Part shown: one piece after another, positions 9,225-18,026 of the stretch
How the letters are laid out: every line of letters starts with the position of its first letter
How positions within the stretch are numbered: the first letter of the stretch is position 1
Made by a program: the position numbers and the translations under genes
Notes under the pieces: generated by a model
Told to the model about the DNA's origin: nothing
Seen by the model: only the letters and a program-made list of their open reading frames with translations
Databases searched by the model: none
Origin: Pontibacter diazotrophicus
GTDB taxonomy: Bacteria; Bacteroidota; Bacteroidia; Cytophagales; Hymenobacteraceae
NCBI RefSeq assembly: GCF_003367245.1
Contig: NZ_QRGR01000001.1
Span: forward strand, 186,001 to 250,000
Length of the DNA stretch: 64,000 nucleotides
Reading direction: 5' to 3'

Positions 9225-10139
9225 ATGAAACTTCTGGAGCAGCTCTGCAAAGTCCATGCCCCGTCCGGCAACGAGCAAAACCTCTCAAAATTTCTGCTGA
9301 ACTATATTCAGGAACATAAGAACCACTGGAAAACACAGCCGCAGGTACTGCATGGCGAAGCCTTTCAGGATTGTATCCTGCTGGTGTTTGGCAAACCAAG
9401 GAGTGCAATTTTTGCGCACATGGACTCTATTGGTTTTACAGTGCGTTACGGCAACCAACTCGTTAAAATAGGAGGCCCGGATGTTGAAAACGGCTACAAA
9501 CTGGTAGGCGAAGATGCTAAGGGAAAAATAGCGTGCAGCCTGCAGTATGATGAGGAAGAAGGCGGAATCACTTATGAATATGAGCGGGAGATAGAGCGGG
9601 GAACGGAGTTGGTCTTTAAATGCGATTTCCGGGAGACGGAAGATACAGTGCAAAGCTGCTACCTGGACAATCGCCTGGGGGTATGGAGCGCGTTACAAGT
9701 GGCGGAGACGCTGGAGAACGGTATTATCGCCTTTAGTTGCTGGGAAGAGCACGGTGGCGGGTCTGTATCTTATCTCTCCAGGTACATTTATGAGCAGTAT
9801 GGCGTAAGGCAGGGCCTGATTTCCGACATCACCTGGGTAACCGAGGGGGTGCATGCCGGGGAAGGGGTCGCTATCTCCATGCGCGACAGCCTGATTCCGC
9901 GCCGCGCATACGTGCAGCAGATTATCCGGATAGCAAAAGAATCAGGCATACCTTTCCAGTTGGAGGTAGAAGGCGCGGGCGGAAGCGATGCCAAGGAGTT
10001 GCAGCGCAGCGACTATCCATGGGACTGGTGCTTTGTGGGTGCCCCGGAAGATAATGTGCATACCCCGGATGAAATCGTGCATAAAAAAGATATTGATAGT
10101 ATGGTGGCGCTTTATAAGGTATTGATGGAGAAACTATAG
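9225..10139 (+). CDS. M42-family metallo-aminopeptidase (glutamyl aminopeptidase-like)
   Basis: A cytoplasmic metallopeptidase of the M42 (PepA/FrvX-like) family that trims amino acids from peptides using two metal ions. Visible family marks are His-Ala-Pro-Ser-Gly-Asn-Glu near the N-terminus, Ala-His-Met-Asp-Ser-Ile-Gly-Phe (first metal His and Asp), Leu-Asp-Asn-Arg-Leu-Gly (bridging Asp), Trp-Glu-Glu-His-Gly-Gly-Gly (catalytic Glu pair; the usual form ends Glu-Val-Gly), Gly-Gly-Ser-Asp-Ala and Asn-Val-His-Thr-Pro-Asp-Glu (last metal His). At 304 residues it is shorter than the usual 340-360. The Glu-Glu-His variant of the Glu-Glu-Val motif is somewhat unusual. Confidence 0.85.
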   Translation: MKLLEQLCKVHAPSGNEQNLSKFLLNYIQEHKNHWKTQPQVLHGEAFQDCILLVFGKPRSAIFAHMDSIGFTVRYGNQLVKIGGPDVENGYKLVGEDAKGKIACSLQYDEEEGGITYEYEREIERGTELVFKCDFRETEDTVQSCYLDNRLGVWSALQVAETLENGIIAFSCWEEHGGGSVSYLSRYIYEQYGVRQGLISDITWVTEGVHAGEGVAISMRDSLIPRRAYVQQIIRIAKESGIPFQLEVEGAGGSDAKELQRSDYPWDWCFVGAPEDNVHTPDEIVHKKDIDSMVALYKVLMEKL

Positions 10140-10200
10140 CAAATCTATTTATCTTCATTACTTTCAGGTGCCACTTAATTTCACAAAACACCCTCTCTAC

Positions 10201-10632
10201 ATGAAAGCAGGAAAATCACCACGCCTCTGGCTCCTTTGTGCCCTCCTCTTCTTACTGCTTCCTTCCTGTGAGGAGGTTTTTGAAGAAGATGTTAACTATA
10301 GCTACCGGATTCAGAACAACACTGCCTCAACTGTTCAGGTAACGGTGCAGGTGAAGCAAAATCCGAGCACGATCATAAAGGGAGATGGGAAGTTCTATTA
10401 TACTATAGCGCCTGGTAGTACAGAAACAATCTATAACACCTCTGGCTTTGCAAATGAGTCGGTGTTTGACGAGGAGAAAGGAGATACTGAACTTTACTGG
10501 TTTACGGTTGAGGCCTCGAAAAATGGCAACGCCTACAAAATAAATTTTAATGATACCCGGCGGTGGGTGTACCAAAAAAAGAACACATCAAACGCTACGT
10601 ATACATTATCCATTACCGAGGATGATTATTGA
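10201..10632 (+). CDS. Small lipoprotein of unknown function
   Basis: I chose the ATG at 10201 over the in-frame GTG at 10168 because it gives a proper signal peptide: Lys-Ala-Gly-Lys, a long leucine stretch, then the lipobox Leu-Leu-Pro-Ser-Cys near residue 20. The mature part of about 120 residues is rich in Thr, Val and Asn and probably beta-stranded (repeated Val-Gln-Val-Thr-Val patterns). No known domain was recognised. It stands alone, followed by a strong terminator. Confidence 0.7.
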   Translation: MKAGKSPRLWLLCALLFLLLPSCEEVFEEDVNYSYRIQNNTASTVQVTVQVKQNPSTIIKGDGKFYYTIAPGSTETIYNTSGFANESVFDEEKGDTELYWFTVEASKNGNAYKINFNDTRRWVYQKKNTSNATYTLSITEDDY

Positions 10633-10670
10633 TCAAAGAAAAGTGTGTGAGTGATAACTCATTCATAGTC

Positions 10671-10711
10671 AAAGAGGTTGCCCCTGCAGAAGAGGCAGCC
10701 TCTTTTCTTTT
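10671..10711 (+). terminator. Terminator of the lipoprotein gene
   Basis: AAAGAGGTTGCC (10671-10682) pairs with GGCAGCCTCTTT (10694-10705) through one G-U pair, followed by a T-rich run. Confidence 0.8.
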
Positions 10712-10905
10712 GTGGAACACGTGGTGATGTTTACCAGAGAAAAGCTGTATTGTATGTGTGTTTGATGTTATAACTTCTTAAAAAATAGTGGCATAGCCTG
10801 GAGGAGTGGGCATAGGGGATGATTGTGGAACATTTGGAAAAGTCTATAAAATATTCTTTCTTTAATAGGGATATATAAATATTGCCTAACCCTTAACTAT
10901 ACTGA

Positions 10906-13170
10906 ATGGAAACTGTTCTCTACGCTATTCCTGCCTTTGGTCTGGCAGCGCTTCTGTATACCTGGATAAGGTCGGCTTGGGTAACAAAACAACCGACTGG
11001 TAACGAGCGCATGAGTACCATTGCCCGCTACATTGCCGAAGGGGCCATGGCCTTTCTGAAAGCCGAGTATAAAGTGATGGGCTATTTTGTGATCATCGCC
11101 TCAATTTTCCTTTTTTACTTGGGTTATACAGGTGAGAAATCGCATCCGCTTATTGTAGTAGCTTTTATTATAGGTGCTGTTCTGTCGGCCCTGGCAGGAT
11201 TTATAGGGATGCGGATTGCCACCAAATCGAATGTGCGGACAGCCGAAGCAGCGCGTACCAGCCTTTCCAAAGCACTCACCGTCTCGTTTGCGGGTGGTTC
11301 TGTGATGGGGATGGGAGTGGCCGGTCTGGCAGTGCTGGGCCTGGGCTCGCTGTTCATCGTTTTCTATTATATGTTTGTGCACAGCACAGGTGCCGATGTA
11401 AACGGCATAGAGATGGAGCGCGCCCTGGAGGTGCTGACGGGTTTCTCGCTGGGTGCTGAAAGTATCGCCTTGTTTGCCCGTGTAGGGGGCGGTATCTACA
11501 CCAAAGCGGCCGACGTAGGTGCCGACTTAGTGGGTAAAGTAGAAGCCGGCATTCCGGAGGATGACCCCCGCAACCCCGCCACTATTGCCGATAACGTAGG
11601 CGATAACGTAGGCGACGTGGCCGGTATGGGTGCCGACCTTTTTGGCTCTTATGTGGCCACTATTCTGGCAACTATGGTGCTGGGGCGTGAAGTGGAGGTA
11701 ACAGATAATTTTGGAGGACTCTCACCTGTTATCCTTCCTATGCTTATTGCGGGCCTGGGTATCGTTTTTTCTCTTATTGGGATGCTATTTGTGCGCGTAA
11801 AAGAGGGAGGTGATGTGCAGGCGGCCCTTAACCGCGGAAACTGGATTTCAGTTATACTCACAGCCATAGGAGCTTACTTCTCTATTCAATGGTTGCTCCC
11901 CGAAACGCTAAACCTGCGTAACTTCGATTTTACTGCCAATGGTGTGTTCATGGCGGTCATCGTTGGCCTGGTGGTAGGTGCGCTGATGAGCATTATTACA
12001 GAATATTATACTGCCATGGGTAAAAAGCCGGTTAATTCCATTGTACAGCAGTCATCAACCGGGCATGCCACTAACATCATCGCCGGTCTGGCCGTGGGTA
12101 TGCACTCCACAGTGTTGCCCATCATTGTGTTGGCAGCGGGCATTGTGCTGTCATACTCTGCGGCGGGCCTTTATGGGGTGGCTATAGCGGCGGCAGGCAT
12201 GATGGCAACCACAGCTATGCAGCTGGCGATAGATGCCTTTGGGCCTATTGCCGACAATGCCGGTGGTATAGCTGAAATGAGTGAGTTGCCGAAAGAGGTA
12301 CGCGAGCGCACCGATATTCTGGATGCCGTTGGAAATACCACTGCTGCCACCGGTAAGGGTTTTGCCATTGCCTCCGCGGCACTTACCTCTCTGGCTCTTT
12401 TCGCCGCCTTCGTAGGGATAGCCGGTATACGCACCATAGACCTATACAAAGCCCCTGTGCTGGCAGGTTTGTTTATTGGAGCCATGATACCATTCATTTT
12501 TTCGGCCTTGTGTATATCGGCAGTAGGCAGAGCGGCCATGTCGATGGTGCAGGAGGTGCGTCGGCAGTTCCGGGAAATACCGGGTATCATGGAGGGAACG
12601 GGCAAGCCGGAGTATGAAAAATGCGTGGCCATTTCCACAGAGGCCGCTATCCGTGAGATGATGCTGCCGGGCGCTATTGCCCTGCTCGTTCCGATCATCA
12701 TCGGGTTCGGCTTCAGGGATGTGTTTCCGGATACATCCTCTGCGGAGGTGCTGGGCGGTACCCTGGCGGGGGTAACGGTTTCCGGGGTGCTGATGGCTAT
12801 GTTTCAGTCCAATGCCGGTGGTGCCTGGGATAACGCTAAGAAATCATTTGAAAAAGGGGTGATGATCAATGGTGTGATGGAGTACAAAGGCTCAGAACCA
12901 CACAAAGCCTCCGTTACCGGTGATACAGTGGGTGACCCTTTCAAAGATACTTCCGGACCATCTATGAACATCCTCATCAAGCTCATGTCAATCGTATCGC
13001 TGGTGATAGCACCGCATATTGCCCTGGAGCAGGAGCCTCCTATTCCGGTGCCGCCTATAGACCTGGAGCCAATTAACCTCGATGTAAAAGAGCTTTATCC
13101 GCAAACAGCTAAAGTCAATATCGAGCTGGAAAATACGGTGGTGTTTGGCCAGGACCTGCTCCGATTGTAG
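10906..13170 (+). CDS. hppA: Membrane-bound K+-dependent pyrophosphatase (ion pump)
   Basis: It hydrolyses cytoplasmic pyrophosphate and pumps H+ or Na+ across the inner membrane. The 754-residue protein has about 16 hydrophobic segments. The pyrophosphate-binding motif lies at about residues 218-235 (Glu-Asp-Asp-Pro-Arg-Asn-Pro, then Asp-Asn-Val-Gly-Asp-Asn-Val-Gly-Asp). The diagnostic site Gly-Asn-Thr-Thr-Ala-Ala-Thr-Gly has Ala480 and Gly483, the K+-dependent pattern; K+-independent enzymes have Lys and Thr there. Whether the pump moves Na+, H+ or both depends on a glutamate in helix 6 whose register I cannot settle. A charged C-terminal extension of about 45 residues follows the last membrane helix. 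The gene is monocistronic and ends in a strong hairpin. Confidence 0.95.
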   Translation: METVLYAIPAFGLAALLYTWIRSAWVTKQPTGNERMSTIARYIAEGAMAFLKAEYKVMGYFVIIASIFLFYLGYTGEKSHPLIVVAFIIGAVLSALAGFIGMRIATKSNVRTAEAARTSLSKALTVSFAGGSVMGMGVAGLAVLGLGSLFIVFYYMFVHSTGADVNGIEMERALEVLTGFSLGAESIALFARVGGGIYTKAADVGADLVGKVEAGIPEDDPRNPATIADNVGDNVGDVAGMGADLFGSYVATILATMVLGREVEVTDNFGGLSPVILPMLIAGLGIVFSLIGMLFVRVKEGGDVQAALNRGNWISVILTAIGAYFSIQWLLPETLNLRNFDFTANGVFMAVIVGLVVGALMSIITEYYTAMGKKPVNSIVQQSSTGHATNIIAGLAVGMHSTVLPIIVLAAGIVLSYSAAGLYGVAIAAAGMMATTAMQLAIDAFGPIADNAGGIAEMSELPKEVRERTDILDAVGNTTAATGKGFAIASAALTSLALFAAFVGIAGIRTIDLYKAPVLAGLFIGAMIPFIFSALCISAVGRAAMSMVQEVRRQFREIPGIMEGTGKPEYEKCVAISTEAAIREMMLPGAIALLVPIIIGFGFRDVFPDTSSAEVLGGTLAGVTVSGVLMAMFQSNAGGAWDNAKKSFEKGVMINGVMEYKGSEPHKASVTGDTVGDPFKDTSGPSMNILIKLMSIVSLVIAPHIALEQEPPIPVPPIDLEPINLDVKELYPQTAKVNIELENTVVFGQDLLRL

Positions 13171-13191
13171 ACACTGCCAGCTATAGTTTCG

Positions 13192-13225
13192 ATAAGCCCA
13201 ACCTTAGTGTTGGGCTTATTTTTTA
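13192..13225 (+). terminator. Terminator of hppA
   Basis: Perfect 11-bp stem ATAAGCCCAAC (13192-13202) with GTTGGGCTTAT (13209-13219), six-base loop, then a run of T. Confidence 0.92.
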
Positions 13226-13233
13226 ATTATACG

Positions 13234-13241
13234 TACCTTTG
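13234..13241 (+). promoter_or_regulatory. TAnnTTTG -7 box for hpt
   Basis: TACCTTTG at 13234-13241, 22 bases before the ATG at 13264 and just after the hppA terminator. This placement supports the ATG at 13264 rather than any upstream in-frame start. Confidence 0.55.
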
Positions 13242-13263
13242 TACAGGCACCAAAAATATTCAA

Positions 13264-13806
13264 ATGAATCCGCGCACTATTGAAATACACGATTGCAAGT
13301 TCGATACTTATATTTATGAGGACGAGATTATCGCCCGTATTGTGATGCTGGCGGAGCAAATTGACCGCGATTACGCAAGCAAACAGCCGCTGTTCCTGGG
13401 AGTGCTCAACGGTTCCTTCATGTTCGTTTCTGACTTGCTGAAGCGCATCACCATTCCATGTGAAATCTCCTTTATCCGCCTCTCAAGTTATCAGGATACC
13501 AAAAGTACAGGAAAGGTGAAAGAGATATTGGGGCTGACGGAAGTGGTGCAGAACCGGCATGTAGTAGTGCTGGAGGATATTGTAGATACAGGCCATACCG
13601 TGCAGGGGTTGCTGCAGCAACTGAAGGCACTTGAGCCCGCCTCTGTAGAGGTAGCCAGTCTCTTACTGAAGCCCGATTGCCTGCAGCATCAACTGGATAT
13701 TAAATATGTGGCCAAGTCAATCCCAAATGATTTTGTAGTGGGCTATGGGTTAGACTATAATGGGCTGGGGCGTAACCTGCGCGACATCTATAAGATAATT
13801 TCGTAA
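13264..13806 (+). CDS. hpt: Hypoxanthine phosphoribosyltransferase
   Basis: A purine-salvage enzyme that joins hypoxanthine (or guanine) to PRPP to make IMP or GMP. The 180-residue protein has the PRTase signature Val-Val-Val-Leu-Glu-Asp-Ile-Val-Asp-Thr-Gly-His-Thr near residue 100, the Gly-Val-Leu-Asn-Gly-Ser-Phe-Met-Phe loop near residue 47, and Gly-Tyr-Gly-Leu-Asp-Tyr near the end. The frame is open further upstream, but that stretch runs through the hppA terminator and a promoter box, so translation starts at the ATG at 13264. Confidence 0.94.
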   Translation: MNPRTIEIHDCKFDTYIYEDEIIARIVMLAEQIDRDYASKQPLFLGVLNGSFMFVSDLLKRITIPCEISFIRLSSYQDTKSTGKVKEILGLTEVVQNRHVVVLEDIVDTGHTVQGLLQQLKALEPASVEVASLLLKPDCLQHQLDIKYVAKSIPNDFVVGYGLDYNGLGRNLRDIYKIIS

Positions 13807-13905
13807 CCCTAAAGATTGTTTGCCGCGTTAGTAAACCTTTAAAGGTAATGGACGCTGATGCTTAGCCCCTTATGCTGAAGATTAGAAAGTACATCAATTA
13901 ATACA

Positions 13906-13913
13906 TACATTTG
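13906..13913 (+). promoter_or_regulatory. TAnnTTTG -7 box for adk-obgE
   Basis: TACATTTG at 13906-13913, 22 bases before the adk ATG, in the 129-bp gap after hpt. Confidence 0.5.
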
Positions 13914-13935
13914 TCTTTTATTATTAAGCCAAGAT

Positions 13936-14526
13936 ATGCTCAACATCGTTTTGTTTGGACCTCCAGGTGCTGGTAAAGGTACCCAAAGTCAAAAGCTGAT
14001 AGAAAAATACAACCTTATTCACCTCTCCACCGGTGACTTGCTTCGCTCAGAGATTGCCGCTGGCACTAAGCTGGGTATGGAAGCAAAAAAACTGATGGAC
14101 AACGGCCTGCTGGTTCCGGACGAAGTGGTCATTGGCATGATTGATAGTAAAGTAAAAGAGCATCGTAATGCGGCTGGCTTTATTTTCGACGGCTTTCCGC
14201 GCACAGTGCCTCAGGCCCAGAGCCTGGATAAACTGATGCGGGAAAACGAAACAGAAATTACCTGCATGATAGCCTTGCGCGTGGACGATGAGGAACTGAC
14301 AAAGCGACTGTTGCTGCGTGGCCAGACATCAGGTCGCCCGGATGACCAGAACGAGGAGCTGATTCGCAAGCGTGTTATGGAGTACAACAGCAAAACAGCC
14401 CCGGTGGCAGACTATTACGCCGGGCAAGGAAAGTACCTTGCAGTAGACGGCATCGGCGAGATAGAGGATATTTTCAATGAGCTGTCTCAGCAGATAGATA
14501 CATTGAAAGAACAAAATAAGAAATAA
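13936..14526 (+). CDS. adk: Adenylate kinase, short-LID form
   Basis: It interconverts ATP plus AMP and two ADP. The P-loop Gly-Pro-Pro-Gly-Ala-Gly-Lys-Gly-Thr is at residues 8-16, the AMP-binding region includes Ser-Thr-Gly-Asp-Leu-Leu-Arg, and Asp-Gly-Phe-Pro-Arg-Thr is at about residues 84-89. The LID is the short type (Arg-Gly-Gln-Thr-Ser-Gly-Arg-Pro-Asp-Asp) without zinc cysteines, and the 196-residue length fits that form. The obgE gene begins 21 bases after the stop, so the two are very likely co-transcribed. Confidence 0.96.
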   Translation: MLNIVLFGPPGAGKGTQSQKLIEKYNLIHLSTGDLLRSEIAAGTKLGMEAKKLMDNGLLVPDEVVIGMIDSKVKEHRNAAGFIFDGFPRTVPQAQSLDKLMRENETEITCMIALRVDDEELTKRLLLRGQTSGRPDDQNEELIRKRVMEYNSKTAPVADYYAGQGKYLAVDGIGEIEDIFNELSQQIDTLKEQNKK

Positions 14527-14547
14527 GCACATTTACGCTTACCCGAT

Positions 14548-15540
14548 TTGGCTTCAAGCAACTTTATAGATTACGTTAAGATTTGTTCACGCTCCGGTCA
14601 CGGTGGTGGTGGCTCCGCGCACTTTCACCGCGATAAAATGACATCCAAAGGCGGCCCTGACGGGGGAGACGGAGGCCGTGGCGGACACATTATTCTGAGA
14701 GGCAACGCTCAGCTCTGGACACTGCTGCATCTGCAGTACCGCAAGCACGTGATTGCGGAAAACGGCCATAATGGTGGCCCTAACCACTCTTTTGGAGCGC
14801 AGGGGAAAGACGACGTGCTGGAGGTGCCGCTTGGTACCATCGCCCGGGATGCCGAAACCGGTGAGTTCAAATGCGAAATAACCGAAGACGGACAGGAAAT
14901 AATACTGACGCCAGGCGGACGCGGCGGCCTGGGGAATGCCCATTTTAAATCTGCCACTAACCAGACCCCACGCTACGCGCAACCCGGAGAGCCAGGCATA
15001 GAGGAGTGGGTAGTACTGGAATTGAAGCTGCTGGCCGATGTTGGTCTGGTAGGTTTCCCGAATGCAGGTAAATCGACGCTGCTATCCGTTGTTTCTGCAG
15101 CTAAACCTAAAATAGCGAATTACGCCTTCACTACGTTGGCGCCCAACCTGGGTGTGGTAGCTTACCGCGATTATAAGTCGTTCGTAATAGCTGACATACC
15201 AGGTATAATAGAGGGTGCTTCTGAGGGCAAAGGCTTGGGCCTGCGCTTCCTGCGGCATATTGAGCGGAACTCCATGCTGCTGTTTATGATTTCCTGCGAG
15301 AGTGCCGACATTGCCGAAGAGTATAAAGTGCTGCTGAATGAACTGCAAACGTTTAACCCGGAGCTGCTTGATAAAAAGCGTATTCTGGCAGTGACCAAAT
15401 CTGATATGCTGGATGAGGAACTGGAAACTGAAATGCGGGCAACTTTGCCTGCCGATTTGCCTGCCGTATTTATCTCCAGCATCAGCGGGAAAAACATTCC
15501 TAAACTAAAAGACATGATTTGGGAGGCGCTTAACAGCTAA
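14548..15540 (+). CDS. obgE: GTPase Obg, TTG start
   Basis: A ribosome-associated GTPase involved in large-subunit assembly and stress control. The glycine-rich Obg fold spans residues 1-160, with many Gly-Gly-x-Gly-Gly runs, and the G domain follows with P-loop Gly-Phe-Pro-Asn-Ala-Gly-Lys-Ser-Thr at 169-177 and Asp-Ile-Pro-Gly-Ile-Ile-Glu-Gly (switch II). The TTG at 14548 is the only start that gives the conserved N-terminus ([10 protein letters not shown]). At 330 residues it lacks the long C-terminal domain found in some Obg proteins. A terminator follows. Confidence 0.94.
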   Translation: MASSNFIDYVKICSRSGHGGGGSAHFHRDKMTSKGGPDGGDGGRGGHIILRGNAQLWTLLHLQYRKHVIAENGHNGGPNHSFGAQGKDDVLEVPLGTIARDAETGEFKCEITEDGQEIILTPGGRGGLGNAHFKSATNQTPRYAQPGEPGIEEWVVLELKLLADVGLVGFPNAGKSTLLSVVSAAKPKIANYAFTTLAPNLGVVAYRDYKSFVIADIPGIIEGASEGKGLGLRFLRHIERNSMLLFMISCESADIAEEYKVLLNELQTFNPELLDKKRILAVTKSDMLDEELETEMRATLPADLPAVFISSISGKNIPKLKDMIWEALNS

Positions 15541-15568
15541 GCTGAAGCTTCTGATTATAAAAAACAAG

Positions 15569-15607
15569 ATCGGTAGAGAGCTGCAAAGCTGCCTACCGAT
15601 TTTTTTG
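15569..15607 (+). terminator. Terminator of adk-obgE
   Basis: ATCGGTAG (15569-15576) pairs with CTACCGAT (15593-15600), with inner AGCTGC/AGCT pairing, followed by seven T. Confidence 0.88.
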
Positions 15608-15636
15608 TAATGAATGGTTAAATGGCAGTAAAACCT

Positions 15637-15798
15637 TGCCGTTGTTGTGTGTTCTCACCAATAACTTAATCGGCAAAAGGAGTGGTAACTGTTTTATGTT
15701 AAAATAGCAGAGGAGGGGGCTAAGGTAGCTAAAGCCGAAACAGCAGGAGTTAGAGTAAAGGCAGTTATAGTTGTTGGTGAGAACCCACAACAACGGCA
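15637..15798. repeat. REP-like inverted pair of self-palindromic units (GTTGTTG type)
   Basis: Two 30-base arms, 15637-15666 and 15769-15798, are inverted copies matching at 28 of 30 positions. Each arm is itself a hairpin: GTTGTTG with CAATAAC on the left and GTTGTTG with CAACAAC on the right, around a TGTTCTCAC-like loop. About 100 bases separate them. No reading frame is supported. The layout of small palindromic units in inverted pairs is that of REP/BIME elements. A copy at another locus would confirm it; none was seen elsewhere in this window. Confidence 0.7.
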
Positions 15799-15850
15799 GA
15801 GGCTATAGCTCAGCTAACCTAAGTATAAAGCCTTGCAAGCACATTCAGCT

Positions 15851-15880
15851 ATTCAGTCATTCAAAATTCAGGTATTCAAA
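15851..15880 (+). repeat. 30-bp AT-rich block, copy 1
   Basis: A degenerate tandem of 7-8 bases (ATTCAGTC, ATTCAAA, ATTCAGGT, ATTCAAA). The same block, differing at one base, occurs at 53765-53794, again just downstream of REP-like palindromes. It is preceded by a further ATTCAGCT at 15843-15850. Confidence 0.75.
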
Positions 15881-15970
15881 ATTATCAGATGTCAGAATGG
15901 CACAAATGAGGGTTTGGCAAGTTAATTGACAAAACAAAGAAGACTTATTAACCTAACTTTTTAAGGCATT

Positions 15971-16552
15971 ATGTCAGATAAAGATATTAAGAAAGAGCAG
16001 GAAAAAGAAGAAGTAAAAGATACTACTGCCAATACTACTGAAGCAGAAGCTCAGGAGGAAAACGAGAACAACACAGAAGAAGCTGAGACTACAGAAGGCG
16101 CAAAGGATGGCGGACCAACTGCAGAATTGGCAGAAATGAAAGATAAATATATCCGTTTGATGGCTGAGTTTGAAAACTTTAGACGCAGAACGGCCAAAGA
16201 GCGCATTGACCTTGCCAAAACAGCCACTCAGGATTTAATGAGTGATTTGCTGCCGGTGATTGATGACATGGAGCGTGCACGCCAATCTATAGAAGCAACT
16301 AAAGACGTGGATGCGATGTTGCAGGGGCTTGAGCTGGTGTTTCATAAACTGAAGCACGTTACACAGCAGAAGGGCCTTAAGCCGATGGAAATCAAACCAG
16401 GCGACAGCTTCGATAGCGACATGCACGAAGCAGTAACCCAGATTCCTGCCCCATCAGAAGAGATGAAAGGCAAAATAGTAGATGTAATTGAGAAAGGATA
16501 TACCCTGAATGATAAGGTAATCCGTTTCGCGAAAGTAATAATAGGAGCGTAA
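15971..16552 (+). CDS. grpE: Nucleotide exchange factor GrpE
   Basis: It releases ADP from DnaK in the Hsp70 cycle. The 193-residue protein starts with a Glu/Thr-rich low-complexity tail (about residues 1-55), continues with a long dimerising helix (Lys-Asp-Lys-Tyr-Ile-Arg-Leu-Met-Ala-Glu-Phe-Glu-Asn-Phe-Arg-Arg-Arg) and ends in the beta domain (Asp-Val-Ile-Glu-Lys-Gly-Tyr, Val-Ile-Arg-Phe-Ala-Lys-Val). The dnaJ gene starts 3 bases after the stop, so this is a co-chaperone operon. dnaK is not in the window. Confidence 0.95.
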   Translation: MSDKDIKKEQEKEEVKDTTANTTEAEAQEENENNTEEAETTEGAKDGGPTAELAEMKDKYIRLMAEFENFRRRTAKERIDLAKTATQDLMSDLLPVIDDMERARQSIEATKDVDAMLQGLELVFHKLKHVTQQKGLKPMEIKPGDSFDSDMHEAVTQIPAPSEEMKGKIVDVIEKGYTLNDKVIRFAKVIIGA

Positions 16553-16555
16553 GCT

Positions 16556-17710
16556 ATGGCTAAAAGAGATTATTATGAGGTTTTGGGTGTAAGCAAGGGC
16601 GCAGGCCAGGATGAGATAAAGAAAGCTTACCGCAAAATCGCCATCAAATTCCACCCCGATAAGAACCCGGACGACCCCACTGCCGAGGACAAATTCAAAG
16701 AGGCAGCGGAGGCCTACGAGGTGCTGAGCGACCAGCAGAAGCGCCAACGTTACGACCAGTTCGGCCACCAGGGTATGAACGGCGGCTTCGGCGGCGGCGG
16801 CGGCGGCATGAACATGGAGGATATCTTCTCGCAGTTCGGCGACATCTTCGGCGGCGGCGGTGGCAGCCCATTTGAAAGCTTCTTTGGAGGCGGACGCTCT
16901 GCTGGTGGCCGTCGTACCCGCAAGGGCAGCAACTTACGCATTAAGCTGAAGCTGAACCTGGAGGAGATTGCCAACGGCGTAGAGAAGAAGATAAAGGTGA
17001 AGCGTTATGTAGCCTGCGGCACCTGTGGTGGTAACGGCGCGAAGAACGGCACCGACATGCAAACCTGTAACTCCTGCCAGGGCTCCGGCCAGGTGCGCAA
17101 AGTAGTGAATACCATGCTGGGCCAGATGGTGTCTACCGCTACCTGCCCTACCTGTAACGGGGAAGGACGCATTGTAACGCATAACTGCGAAACCTGCAAC
17201 GGTAGCGGCCGGGAGCTCCAGGAAGAAGTTATCTCTATCAATGTGCCGGCCGGTGTAATGGATGGCATGCAGCTGTCTATGAGCGGTAAAGGTAACGTGC
17301 CGGAGCGCGGTGGTGTACCAGGCGACCTGCTTATTCAGATTGAGGAAGAGGCGCATCCAACGTTAAAGCGTGAGGGCAACAACGTTATCTTCGACCAATA
17401 TATCAGCTTTGTGGATGCGGCCTTAGGTGCAGAAATAGAAGTACCGACAATTACGGGAAAAGTAAAAATCACTATTAAGCCAGGTACGCAAAGCGGAGAA
17501 ATCTTCAGGCTGCGTGGCAAAGGTGTGCAGGACATCAACGGCTACGGGAAAGGTGATCAGTTGATTCACGTGAATGTGTGGACGCCGAAGTCGCTGAGCA
17601 GCGAGGAGAGAGCGACGTTGGAAGGCTTGCGTGACTCCAATAACTTCGCACCGCACCCGGGTAAAAATGAAAAAGGCTTCTTTGAGAAAGTGAAGGACTA
17701 CTTTCAGTAG
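16556..17710 (+). CDS. dnaJ: Chaperone DnaJ, type I
   Basis: This Hsp40 co-chaperone delivers unfolded proteins to DnaK. The J domain has His33-Pro34-Asp35. A long Gly-rich and Gly/Phe region follows (about residues 75-125), then four zinc-finger CxxCxGxG repeats (about residues 147-220), then the C-terminal substrate-binding and dimer domains. The 384-residue length is typical. It sits 3 bases after grpE and ends in a strong terminator. Heat-shock control is likely, but no clear operator was identified upstream of grpE. Confidence 0.97.
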   Translation: MAKRDYYEVLGVSKGAGQDEIKKAYRKIAIKFHPDKNPDDPTAEDKFKEAAEAYEVLSDQQKRQRYDQFGHQGMNGGFGGGGGGMNMEDIFSQFGDIFGGGGGSPFESFFGGGRSAGGRRTRKGSNLRIKLKLNLEEIANGVEKKIKVKRYVACGTCGGNGAKNGTDMQTCNSCQGSGQVRKVVNTMLGQMVSTATCPTCNGEGRIVTHNCETCNGSGRELQEEVISINVPAGVMDGMQLSMSGKGNVPERGGVPGDLLIQIEEEAHPTLKREGNNVIFDQYISFVDAALGAEIEVPTITGKVKITIKPGTQSGEIFRLRGKGVQDINGYGKGDQLIHVNVWTPKSLSSEERATLEGLRDSNNFAPHPGKNEKGFFEKVKDYFQ

Positions 17711-17735
17711 AAGAAGTGAATATACAGTAACAATT

Positions 17736-17774
17736 ACGAGCCCTGCTTTTACATAAAAGCAGGGCTCGTTCGTT
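17736..17774 (+). terminator. Terminator of grpE-dnaJ
   Basis: Perfect 15-bp stem from 17736-17750 to 17755-17769 (ACGAGCCCTGCTTTT) with a four-base loop. The T-tract is short. Confidence 0.88.
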
Positions 17775-18026
17775 CTATGAGTATTTGCATGTAACCGCCG
17801 CCCTTACTGTGTACATTTGATCAGCAAGCTGTTGGTTGAAGTGCAAAACAGCGCAAAACAGTTTGAGTGCAGGAGGGCAGGCGTGAGAAGCGTTGCTCGT
17901 TCTTTTTTAACCTGTTTCATCAGATTATTAACAAGGTTTGTCGATTAATATAGATGGTAGATTATATATTGTTGCTGCTTACAATTTAGAAAGGTATTTT
18001 TAAATAAATCTAAAAGAATATCAGCT
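17775..18026. other. Intergenic region without a recognised gene
   Basis: About 250 bases between the dnaJ terminator and the ABC transporter. The last 100 bases are AT-rich and must hold the transporter promoter, but no clean TAnnTTTG box was found. Confidence 0.5.

Noticed and set aside
13207..13263. N-terminal extension of hpt
   Set aside because: It would start inside the hppA terminator and cross a promoter box; the ATG at 13264 is normal for the family.
15799..15835. A tRNA-like 5' end (GGCTATAGCTCAGCT)
   Set aside because: No anticodon arm, T arm or CCA-end pairing follows; most likely coincidence.
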